Shown here piece after piece: positions 1 through 6,900 of a stretch of 7,522 nucleotides of DNA. Every line of letters starts with the position of its first letter. The first letter of the stretch is position 1. The DNA is from Bacillota bacterium (lineage in GTDB: Bacteria > Bacillota > Clostridia > Christensenellales > CAG-138). Position numbers and translations under genes: made by a program. The notes beneath the pieces were generated by a model that was given only the letters and a program-made list of their open reading frames with translations, was not told the DNA's origin and ran no database searches. Where the stretch lies: contig JAEWYO010000045.1 of assembly GCA_023395595.1 (NCBI GenBank), positions 1-7,522 of the forward strand. The letters are read 5' to 3'.

Positions 1-227
1 GCTTCCTCCGCGCGCTGAAACATATGCTTGGCGTGGCGGCGATTATCCAGAATGGTCGCGACCGAAAGCGCGATGACACTCAGGCAGAAGAGGAAGATGA
101 ACACCATGCTCAGCGTGCTGGTGAGAAAACCCATGCCGGGGTTGTATTGGTTGAGAATGGTCAGCGTGATGAACATGCCAGAAAGAATGACCGACAGATG
201 CGATAATATGTTGCGTAACGTTCTCAT
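1..227 (-). CDS. Small two-helix membrane protein of unknown function, 3' end missing
   Basis: I do not recognise this gene. The start codon is at 227 on the minus strand, and the frame stays open for 75 codons to the window edge, so the C-terminus is missing. A purine-rich GGAAGGAAA lies about 7 bases before the ATG and supports this start. The peptide begins MRTLRNILSHLSVILSG. It has two hydrophobic segments, roughly residues 8-26 and 35-60, joined by a short NQYNPGMGF turn. A basic, polar tail (DNRRHAKHMFQRAEE) then starts and would lie in the cytoplasm if the helices form a hairpin. It follows the phosphodiester glycosidase gene by 87 bases with no convincing terminator between, so the two are probably co-transcribed. 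A role at the membrane beside that enzyme is inference only. Confidence 0.7.
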   Translation of the reverse strand, partial: MRTLRNILSHLSVILSGMFITLTILNQYNPGMGFLTSTLSMVFIFLFCLSVIALSVATILDNRRHAKHMFQRAEE

Positions 228-314
228 AAACGCGTTTCCTTCCGATTGATTGTGTTGCGCCGCTACGCGGCCGGGCGTTGTGCCATCGGCACACCGTAGA
301 AAAGTGCTCGCTCG

Positions 315-1337
315 TTATGCCTTCGGATCGGTGCCGCCAAAGTAGAGGATGTCGCTGATCTCGCGCCCGCCTTTGTACGGCTGACCGATCACCTCTCCCT
401 GGAAGACCATCATGGACGACTGCCCGCCGTCGAGGTTATAGGCATCCACACAGCCAAGATCAATCATGACTTGCGAAAGCTCCTCCATCGTCAGACCCCG
501 CGAATACTCGCCCTGCCTGCCGTCCACATAGACGAGGCAATAATGCCCCGGCGCATAATAGCCGATTGCGGAGCGCGGATTGTGATTCATGATCGCGTCC
601 GAGGTGTTGAAGCTGGAAGGAATCTGCCCGTTGTCGATCAGCTTCGGCCCGAACGACCAGCCCTGATAGGCACCGCGTGCCACAGCTGCATCCAGATCAA
701 ACTGGGACTCGTAATAGCTCTCCATCGTGCCGTCGGCATAGAGAATACAAACATCGCCGGAAAGCGTGTCGCGATAGAGCACGCCGTTGCGGATCACGAT
801 GCCATCGTTTCGCGCGCGGTAACAGTCCCCGCTGAGCGCGAGGATCGCGCTGTTTTTCTGCGCGGTTTCACTCGGCAGTTCATAGCCGCCCTTGTATTTA
901 TCTCCCACAAACGCGGTTTTGAAGCCCAGAATGTTACGCACCCAGACATCGGCTACAAAATAGACCGCGTCGTCGGTGTGATGCTCGGTGATGCTGATGC
1001 GCAGGTTGTCGTCCGAATAGGAACCGACCGTGTTCTCATCGTCCAGTTCACCCGTCGGGAAAGTTGCGGAAAAATCGCCCGGAACTGGCGCGGGGGTTGC
1101 GCTCGGCGCTGGTGTTGCGGCTGCCTGTGCGGGGTCGCTTGTTGCGGCGGGATTCGGCGTCTCGGTGGGTTGCGCCGCCGCTGGGGTTGCGCCAAAGAGC
1201 GCGATATTTTTCAGCGGCTGATTGCCGCCCGACGGAAACACAAACATAAACAGGGAAAAGATGCCGAGTGCTGCCCCGATGCCAAGCAAGTCCAGCAGGA
1301 AGACCAGAATTCCGGGCAGCGGCTTTTTGTGGTGCAT
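315..1337 (-). CDS. Membrane-anchored phosphodiester glycosidase family protein (NAGPA/DUF2233 domain)
   Basis: This 340-residue protein has a short basic N-terminus (HHKK), one hydrophobic segment at about residues 9-34, an Ala/Pro/Thr-rich stalk at about 48-87, and an extracellular domain from about 90 to the end. The domain carries the family's typical landmarks: GDC near 170-172 followed by GIVIRNG, NPRSAIGYY from 253, YVDGRQ at 270-275, and NLDGGQSS at 301-308, then a C-terminal REISDILYF. The family includes the mammalian uncovering enzyme, which removes N-acetylglucosamine from a phosphodiester. Bacterial members are often annotated as exopolysaccharide biosynthesis proteins. The substrate here is unknown; a surface glycan or teichoic-acid-like phosphodiester is a guess. 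An AAAGGAA ribosome binding site sits about 5 bases before the ATG. The lack of an obvious signal-peptidase site after the helix favours a signal anchor. It is probably the first gene of an operon with the small membrane protein. Confidence 0.88.
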   Translation of the reverse strand: MHHKKPLPGILVFLLDLLGIGAALGIFSLFMFVFPSGGNQPLKNIALFGATPAAAQPTETPNPAATSDPAQAAATPAPSATPAPVPGDFSATFPTGELDDENTVGSYSDDNLRISITEHHTDDAVYFVADVWVRNILGFKTAFVGDKYKGGYELPSETAQKNSAILALSGDCYRARNDGIVIRNGVLYRDTLSGDVCILYADGTMESYYESQFDLDAAVARGAYQGWSFGPKLIDNGQIPSSFNTSDAIMNHNPRSAIGYYAPGHYCLVYVDGRQGEYSRGLTMEELSQVMIDLGCVDAYNLDGGQSSMMVFQGEVIGQPYKGGREISDILYFGGTDPKA

Positions 1338-1403
1338 AAGGATTCCTTTCGGTAAACAGCGGAGAATACCCCACCCTAATAATCAACCATAATAATCTTT
1401 ATG

Positions 1404-1432
1404 ATGATAGTATCGCGCGCGCGCAAAAGCAA
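1404..1432 (-). promoter_or_regulatory. Candidate sigma-A promoter of the glycosidase gene
   Basis: Read on the minus strand, TTGCTT (-35, 1427-1432) is followed after exactly 17 bases by TATCAT (-10, 1404-1409, five of six consensus bases). Transcription would start near 1397, giving a leader of about 60 bases. Most of the spacer is an uninterrupted alternating CG run (1414-1424), which is unusual for a promoter. The -35 matches only three of six bases, so this is a prediction. Confidence 0.5.
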
Positions 1433-1484
1433 TATTCCGCGAGAAAAGAAACAGGAAGTTCACAACAAACCAGCCTATGCGGTT

Positions 1485-1514
1485 GAAAATCGCGGAAAAC
1501 CGCAGAAAACCAGA
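1485..1514. repeat. Three imperfect 10-bp tandem repeats with phased A-tracts
   Basis: The 10-mers GAAAATCGCG, GAAAACCGCA and GAAAACCAGA follow each other head to tail, placing A4 tracts at 1486, 1496 and 1506. A spacing of 10 bp is about one helical turn, so this segment is expected to be intrinsically bent. It lies about 50 bp upstream of the candidate -35 of the glycosidase promoter. GCGG-AAAA-CCGC at 1492-1503 also makes a 4-bp hairpin. The rest of the gene-free stretch 1338-1655 holds the promoter and the deoD terminator; I see no gene in it. Confidence 0.5.
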
Positions 1515-1550
1515 AGGTTTGCGACGAATCGGCCGAATAGCGATCCGTTG

Positions 1551-1592
1551 TAAAAGAGAAAGGTTCGCAGGGTGTACCCAGCGAACCTTTTT
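1551..1592 (-). terminator. Rho-independent terminator of deoD
   Basis: AAAGGTTCGC (1559-1568) and GCGAACCTTT (1581-1590) form a perfect 10-bp stem. Inside the 12-base loop a further GGG/CCC pairing is possible. On the minus strand the stem is followed by TTTCTCTTTTA, an interrupted U-tract, and it lies 63 bases after the deoD stop codon. On the plus strand it is followed by TTTTTA, so it could work both ways, but no plus-strand gene lies before it. Confidence 0.85.
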
Positions 1593-1655
1593 ATGTACGA
1601 TGGCTCCGAAATAGATCAAGTCAATCACCTGTTCGGCGAAAGCAACCGATTCGGA

Positions 1656-2375
1656 TTATTCTGCGATGGTCAAGGCGACCTGCATCATGTCGTGGAAAGC
1701 GGTTTGGCGTTCTTCCGCCGTCGTGACCGCGCCGCCGATGAGCAAATCGGAAATTGTGCAGATGGCAAGCGCTTTTTTTCCCGCGCGCGCGGCGTTCATG
1801 TAGAGCGCGGCGGCTTCCATCTCGACCGCGAGCACACCAAGCTTCGCCCACTCCAGCGTGCCTTCCATACCCTTTTCAGAATAGAACACGTCGCTGGAGA
1901 GAATGTTGCCGACCTTGTAGTTCAGGGCGCGCTTTTCGCATTCGTCCACCGCGCGCTTGAGGGTTGCATAGTCCGCAATCGGCGCAAAGTTGCCGGGGAT
2001 GCCATATTGCGAAAAATAAGCGGAGTTGGTGCAGGCGCCCTGACCCAGAACGACGTCAAAGAGCTTCAGGTCGGGATGCATACCGCCCGCGGAGCCGATG
2101 CGGATGATGGTCTCCACGCCGAAGAAATTGTAGAGCTCAAAGGAATAGATACCCATGCTCGGCATACCCATGCCGCTCGCCATCACGGAGACGCGCTTGC
2201 CTTCGAAATAGCCCGTATAGCCCTGAATGCCGCGGACGTTGTTGACGAGCTCATAGTCCGTCAGATACGTTTCCGCAATATGCTTTGCGCGCAGCGGGTC
2301 GCCGGGCATCAACACGGTCTTTGCAAAGTCGTCCGGGCTGCAGCTGATGTGTGGTGTTAAATTGGCGGTTTTCAT
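1656..2375 (-). CDS. deoD: Purine nucleoside phosphorylase, DeoD type
   Basis: The 239-residue product matches the length of Escherichia coli DeoD, a cytoplasmic hexamer that splits purine (deoxy)nucleosides with phosphate into free base and (deoxy)ribose-1-phosphate for salvage. The family signature is complete: TPHI with His9, MPGDPLRAK with Gly25 and Arg29, NNVRG with Arg48, IRIGSAGG with Arg92 and Ser95 (phosphate contacts), VEMEAAALY with Glu185-Met186-Glu187 (nucleoside binding), CTISD with the catalytic-type Asp210, and TTAEERQTAF with Arg223. I chose the ATG at 2375 because GGAGGA lies 7 bases upstream and the protein then aligns with the family's N-terminus. The ATG six bases earlier is too close to that site, and the longer open frame to 2522 would run through the promoter. 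It is a single-gene unit with its own promoter and terminator, divergent from asnA. Confidence 0.96.
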   Translation of the reverse strand: MKTANLTPHISCSPDDFAKTVLMPGDPLRAKHIAETYLTDYELVNNVRGIQGYTGYFEGKRVSVMASGMGMPSMGIYSFELYNFFGVETIIRIGSAGGMHPDLKLFDVVLGQGACTNSAYFSQYGIPGNFAPIADYATLKRAVDECEKRALNYKVGNILSSDVFYSEKGMEGTLEWAKLGVLAVEMEAAALYMNAARAGKKALAICTISDLLIGGAVTTAEERQTAFHDMMQVALTIAE

Positions 2376-2415
2376 GATCATTCCTCCGAATTGAACTGAA
2401 TTCTTGTTTGAGTTT

Positions 2416-2444
2416 AGTATAGCATATGTACCGGCGGGTTGCAC
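2416..2444 (-). promoter_or_regulatory. Promoter of deoD with extended -10
   Basis: On the minus strand TATACT (2416-2421) is preceded by TGC, giving an extended -10 element, TGCTATACT. The -35 region 17 bases upstream is the weak GTGCAA (2439-2444), which fits an extended -10 promoter. Transcription would start near 2409, leaving a leader of about 34 bases that contains the GGAGGA ribosome binding site. Confidence 0.6.
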
Positions 2445-2511
2445 GGCGCAGCACACATCATCCGGCACGAAAATTTCATATATCATTTTTGCCGAAAACG
2501 GTATAAATCCC

Positions 2512-2541
2512 TTGACAACCATTTTTCAGCAAGGCTAAACT
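2512..2541 (+). promoter_or_regulatory. Promoter of asnA
   Basis: A perfect -35 TTGACA (2512-2517) is followed after 18 bases by TAAACT (2536-2541), matching four of six -10 bases. Transcription would begin near 2548. It lies back to back with the deoD promoter, the two -35 elements being about 67 bases apart. There is no room for a T-box or other large leader before asnA. Confidence 0.6.
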
Positions 2542-2546
2542 TATTT

Positions 2547-2564
2547 TGATTCCCGTGAGAATCA
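2547..2564. promoter_or_regulatory. Inverted repeat at the asnA transcription start
   Basis: TGATTC (2547-2552) and GAATCA (2559-2564) are perfect inverted halves around CCGTGA. The repeat covers the expected asnA start point and ends just before the AGGAGG at 2567-2572. It could be an operator or, as RNA, a hairpin at the extreme 5' end of the transcript. It does not match a regulator site that I can name with confidence. Confidence 0.4.
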
Positions 2565-2579
2565 TAAGGAGGAGAAAGC

Positions 2580-3587
2580 ATGTCCAAGTCGTTCATTCCG
2601 CAGGGCTACCACTCCAAACTGGGGCTCTACGACACGCAGAACGCCATCGAAATCATCAAAAGTACATTCTTGGAGTCCCTCTCCGCGGTGCTGCGCCTCA
2701 AGCGCGTCTCCGCGCCGCTCTTCGTCAATCCGGCGGAAGGCTTAAACGACAATCTCAACGGCGTGGAACGCCCCGTCTCCTTCGACATCCCCGCAACGGG
2801 CGGGCATGGCGAGGTGGTGCAATCCCTCGCCAAATGGAAGCGATATGCCCTCGGACGCTATGGCTTCCGCTCCGGTAAAGGGCTTGTTACGGACATGAAC
2901 GCCATCCGCAGGGATGAAGCGCTGGATAACCTGCACTCGGTCTATGTGGATCAGTGGGACTGGGAAAAGGTAATCACGCCTGAAGAGCGCACGCAAGAAA
3001 CGCTCAAACAGGCTGTTTTGAACATCGTGGACGCGATCTATTACACACAACAGATCATCTGCGCAAAATATGATGTGCTCACGCCGTTTGTCAGCAGGGA
3101 TGTTTCCTTCGTTACCGCGCAGGAACTGCTCGATCTTTACCCGGATTGTGACCCGAAAGAGCGCGAGTATCGCTATGTCAAGCAACATCCGACCACGTTT
3201 GTGATGGGCATCGGCGGCAAACTCTCCGACGGAAAACCGCACGACGGGCGCGCGCCGGACTATGACGATTGGTCGATCAATGGAGACATTCTCTTCTACA
3301 ATCCGCTGCTTGATTGCGCATTTGAAATCTCCAGTATGGGCGTTCGCGTGGATGCGGAGGCGCTGGATCGTCAGCTTGCCCTCTCCGGTTGCGAGAGCAG
3401 GCGCGCGCTGCCGTTTCACAAAACACTACTGGAAAGCAAGCTTCCGCAAACGATTGGCGGTGGTATTGGACAGTCCAGACTATGCATGCTGCTGCTGAAT
3501 AAAGCGCACATCGGAGAAGTGCAGAGCTCGCTTTGGGACGCGGAGACCATGGCGCTTTGCGAACATGCCGGCGTGATTCTTTTGTAA
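2580..3587 (+). CDS. asnA: Aspartate--ammonia ligase (asparagine synthetase A)
   Basis: This 335-residue enzyme makes asparagine from aspartate, ammonia and ATP, releasing AMP and pyrophosphate, in the cytoplasm. It belongs to the class II aminoacyl-tRNA synthetase-like fold. Motifs follow the E. coli AsnA order: NDNLNGVERPV from 56 (Asp57), VVQSLAKWKR at 79-88, LHSVYVDQWDWEK at 118-130, GIGGKLSDG and HDGRAPDYDDWS around 209-231, NGDILFYNP and ISSMGVRVDA around 234-260, and LPQTIGGGIGQSRL at 288-301. E. coli AsnA has 330 residues; this copy has about 10 extra residues at the N-terminus and appears intact. The ATG is preceded by AAGGAGG with 7-base spacing. It is transcribed alone: its own promoter lies upstream and a strong terminator follows within 20 bases. 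It is divergent from deoD. A regulator is not identifiable from the sequence. Confidence 0.97.
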   Translation: MSKSFIPQGYHSKLGLYDTQNAIEIIKSTFLESLSAVLRLKRVSAPLFVNPAEGLNDNLNGVERPVSFDIPATGGHGEVVQSLAKWKRYALGRYGFRSGKGLVTDMNAIRRDEALDNLHSVYVDQWDWEKVITPEERTQETLKQAVLNIVDAIYYTQQIICAKYDVLTPFVSRDVSFVTAQELLDLYPDCDPKEREYRYVKQHPTTFVMGIGGKLSDGKPHDGRAPDYDDWSINGDILFYNPLLDCAFEISSMGVRVDAEALDRQLALSGCESRRALPFHKTLLESKLPQTIGGGIGQSRLCMLLLNKAHIGEVQSSLWDAETMALCEHAGVILL

Positions 3588-3603
3588 CAGGAACGCTGCG
3601 AAC

Positions 3604-3638
3604 AAAGCCGTCGCCTCAATTGGGCGACGGCTTTTTTT
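3604..3638 (+). terminator. Strong rho-independent terminator of asnA
   Basis: A perfect 12-bp stem (3604-3615 with 3623-3634, GC-rich core GCCGTCGCC) closes a 7-base loop TCAATTG and runs into seven T residues, beginning 17 bases after the asnA stop codon. This isolates asnA from the surface protein gene downstream. Confidence 0.95.
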
Positions 3639-3664
3639 CTTGCACATGCGCGGGTTTTTTCGTT

Positions 3665-3695
3665 ACATGCCGCACACTTTGGTGGTGCGGTATGT
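3665..3695. repeat. 11-bp hairpin in the gene-free stretch after asnA
   Basis: ACATGCCGCAC (3665-3675) pairs with GTGCGGTATGT (3685-3695) through 11 pairs including one G-T, around a 9-base loop. No T-tract follows on either strand, so it is not an ordinary terminator. The stretch 3639-3890 holds no gene that I can support. It also contains a second, 8-bp hairpin (3735-3742 with 3749-3756, one G-T) and four copies of an ATGTAA motif. Confidence 0.5.
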
Positions 3696-3734
3696 CTATA
3701 CGATACGCTCGAATGTTGCCATGTAACAATACTA

Positions 3735-3756
3735 CCGGAAGCCATATCGCTTTCGG
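3735..3756. repeat. 8-bp hairpin overlapping a direct repeat
   Basis: CCGGAAGC (3735-3742) pairs with GCTTTCGG (3749-3756) around the loop CATATC. The heptamer CGGAAGC also occurs twice in direct orientation, at 3736-3742 and 3754-3760. GTTGCC at 3715-3720 and GGCAAC at 3784-3789 could form an outer stem around this hairpin. The function is unknown. Confidence 0.4.
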
Positions 3757-3878
3757 AAGCAACGCGTATGTAACAAAAACTCCGGCAACTTTCAAAAACA
3801 CCATGATTTAGTAGCGAGTTCACAAAAAACACATGAATAAAAGACGCGCAATGCAACAATTATGTAATGCACATTTCG

Positions 3879-3889
3879 TACAATATGCT
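3879..3889 (+). promoter_or_regulatory. Weak candidate -10 region of the surface protein gene
   Basis: TACAAT (3879-3884) matches five of six -10 bases and overlaps an alternative TATGCT (3884-3889). Neither has a recognisable -35 at 16-18 bases, so an activator or another sigma factor may be needed. A start near 3891 would coincide with the beginning of the foldable leader. Confidence 0.3.
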
Positions 3890-3952
3890 AAAGTCTAGAA
3901 ATATCTTTGTCCAACCCTCGGGCAATAGCCCGTGTGATAGACCTTTAGGAGG
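3890..3952 (+). promoter_or_regulatory. Structured 5' leader before the surface protein gene
   Basis: AAAGTCTA (3890-3897) pairs with TAGAC-C-TTT (3938-3946) as an 8-bp stem with one bulged C. Inside is a perfect 5-bp hairpin, CGGGC-AATA-GCCCG (3919-3932), with about 21 unpaired bases on its 5' side. The outer stem ends directly at the AGGAGG Shine-Dalgarno sequence (3947-3952), 8 bases before the ATG. CCTC at 3916-3919 could instead pair with GAGG of that site, offering a switchable alternative. I could not match it to a known riboswitch class. Confidence 0.4.
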
Positions 3953-3960
3953 CAGAAATT

Positions 3961-6900
3961 ATGAAATGGTCGCAGATCAAACGTGTCATCAGCCTGACGC
4001 TTTGCGTGCTGATGGTGCTGGCTCTCCTTCCGACCAGTACACTGGCGGAAGACACGGCGGCACCCGCAGAAACGAGTGCGCCGGTAGAAACACAAACGGC
4101 TACCCAGGAGGTTACCCCTGCGCCGGAGGCAACGCCCACACCCGCAGGCGAGGCAACGCCTGCGCCGGAAGGCACAGCCGAAGGTACGCCGCTTCCTTCG
4201 GAATCCCCGCTTGTGGATGTGATTCCCGAAGGGCCGCAGACGTTTGTCGTCAACTTTGTGATCGACGGCGAGACGAAATGGGATCTCCAGCAGACGGTAG
4301 CGCAAGGGGAAACGGTGACTGCGCCGAGCATTCCCGACGTACCCTCTGGCGAAGCCTATGTGGGTCAGGTATTCCTCTACTGGTATGCACAAAAGGATGA
4401 AGCCTATTCATTCAGCACACCGGTGACGGCGAACCTGACACTCTATGCACATTTTGGACTACCCAAAGAGGTGCCGGCGACGGAGGAAGCGCCCATCATT
4501 GCGGATGAAGGCGAAATGCTCGCCGCGTTCTCGATGGCGGGAGGCATCCTGCCCGACACCACGCCGCTCTGGACCTACACCTTCGTTGTCAGCGGTGCGA
4601 CGGTGGCGACCAAGATCGTTGCCAACGGCGACACGCTCGACGCACCCGAGGTTCCGGCAGCCCCCGCCGGACAGAAATTCTCCGGCTGGTATACAGCCGA
4701 CAACGCCTTGTTCGATTCCTTTGGCACACAAACGGTAGCAGCCAGCGGCGCGACCACGCTGACGGCGAAGTTTGAAACGGCCTATTATGTGTTCTTCTAC
4801 AACCAGTTTGGATCTGTGACCGAAACACGCACACCGGATGCGAGCAATCTTGTCTCGACGGACGGCATTACTTCCTTGAAGGTCGGTTCGGATGAAGCGC
4901 TCGTCGGCTGGTCTCTGACTAACGGCGGCACGACCAGCGTCGGCTCCAGCGTAACGGTCAGCGGCACGAGCATCAATCTCTATCCGATCATCAAGAAGGT
5001 GGTCTGGATCTCGTTTAACTCCGTCGGCGGAACATATATTTCGCCGATGTACATCATGCCGAATACCGCGCTGACGCAAAGTGCGGTGAATACCTATATT
5101 GCCTCGCAAAACGCGGGCTCCAGCACAATTGTAAAACCGGGTTACACTTTTGCGAATTGGACCGGCTTCACCTTTGGCAACACGCCGACGGACAGCGTGA
5201 CCCTGACTGCGAACTGGACACCGAACACCAACACGCCTTACAAGCTGGTCTACTGGATCGAGAATGCGGATGACACCGGGTATTCGTTCGAAAAATCGGT
5301 CGATAAGACTGGAACGACCGCTACCGCCATCGCGCCAACAGCTGCCGAGACGGCAGCCTCTAACCTAAACGCGAGCTATGCCGCTTATTTCAACAACGGA
5401 ACCTATACGGCAGGGCAGACCATCAAAGGCGACGGCTCGTCGATCCTGAATATCTACCATACGCGCAAGACGTATACGTTAACCTACAAAAACGGCAACA
5501 ATACGATCTATAACCAAACCTACAAATATGATCAAAACATCACGGCGGTTTGGAACGTTGTTGCTATCCTGAATCTTTCCAATCAGGGATATGTCTGGCA
5601 GTCCAGCCTGACTGGCGACTACTATTCGTTCCTTATGAAGATGCCGGGTAGCAACCTGACCATGACGGCGACGTTGTGGCAGGGCAACACCTATACTTGG
5701 ACGTACTATCTTGAAACGTTGGACGGCACCGCTGCCACAGCGCCTGCGGGCTCGACAACAACGGTTAGCAACGGTATTACGTATTACAAGATGAAGACCG
5801 TTACGATCAAGGGCGGCAACGTTCATCTCACATATGATGAGGATTATTTCCCGATCACCGGGTTCTATCAAAGAGACAGCAGCGTACCGACCTTTACGCA
5901 AAACGGGACGGTGTATTCGGCTTCGCTGTTTTATCGCCGTTCGAGCTACACGCTCACGTTTATCAACGGAGATACGTCTTTCACGACGGCGGCGATCAAA
6001 TTCGAAGCGCCCATCTCCTCCTTTAACTACTCGCCCAATCGACCGACAGGTATCGCCAGCTCGTTTACGTTCGGCGGCTGGTTTACGACCGAAGCTTCTG
6101 TGCCGGGAACGGAATTCTCCTGGACGCAGACAATGCCAGCGAAGAACATAGTGCTGTATTCGAAATGGGCGCCGCCTGCTTTTACGGGCGTTGCGCATTC
6201 GGTGGCGTATGGCTCTTCCGGCGGCACGACCGTTGACCTCGGTACCATCGCATACGGCGGAACGATCAGCGCAAGCGCGCTGGCAAGCGCGCAGACGGCA
6301 GCAAACGCAAACAAGCCGCATCCGAGTGATACATTCGGCGGCTGGCTGATCATGAAGAACGGCTCGCTGATCCTGTTCAATGCGAGCATGCAGATTTACG
6401 AAAACGTGGTTTTGTATCCCGTTTGGCTCAGCACGCTCAATTTCAAAGTGACCTATAACCTCGGCGAAGCGAGCGGAACCGTACCCGTCGATAGCCTGAC
6501 CTATGCTCCGGGCAGCCAGGCACAGGTGCTTTCCTACGCAGCCGCTTCTGTTACGCCGCCCGCGGACAAGGTATTCCTCGGCTGGCGTTCCAGCATCGAC
6601 AGCAAGATCTATTACCCGAACAGCAAGGTTACGATCACCGATAACACCACCATGACCGCTGTTTGGGCGTATTCCTCCGTCCAGGTGACAATCACCTACA
6701 ACGGCAATGGCGGCGCAACCAGCGGTGGCGCAACAACGTTTACCGGCGGCGCAATCAACAACACCTACCATTCCGTTCAGTCGAACTCCTTCCTGTATAC
6801 CGGAAAGAATTTCGTTGGTTGGAACACGGCGGCAAACGGCAGCGGAACGATGTATTACCCGGGTGACAGTGTGCTGCTCGGTGTCAGCGTTGCGACCGCA

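Noticed and set aside
259..293. Two short perfect hairpins (GCCGC-TAC-GCGGC and TGTGCC-ATC-GGCACA) between the glycosidase and the small membrane gene
   Set aside because: Stems of 5-6 bp with no T-tract on the minus strand do not make a convincing terminator; chance in GC-rich sequence is likely.
471..1355. A 294-codon open frame on the plus strand
   Set aside because: It is antisense to the glycosidase gene, whose family motifs are clear; the antisense product has low-complexity Arg/Cys runs and no good ribosome site.
1383..1628. An 81-codon minus-strand frame between deoD and the glycosidase gene
   Set aside because: It runs straight through the deoD terminator and the candidate glycosidase promoter and has no recognisable domain.
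1572..2360. A 262-codon plus-strand frame opposite deoD
   Set aside because: It is a shadow of deoD, starts inside the terminator loop, and has no ribosome site.
2502..2507. TATAAA as an alternative asnA -10
   Set aside because: No acceptable -35 occurs at 16-18 bases upstream, and the TTGACA just downstream gives a better pair.
2376..2522. A 49-residue N-terminal extension of deoD from an upstream ATG
   Set aside because: The extension would cross the extended -10 promoter, has no family similarity, and the ATG at 2375 has a well-placed GGAGGA and gives the family's usual length.
2742..3419. A 225-codon minus-strand frame opposite asnA
   Set aside because: It is entirely antisense to an intact asnA with complete motifs.
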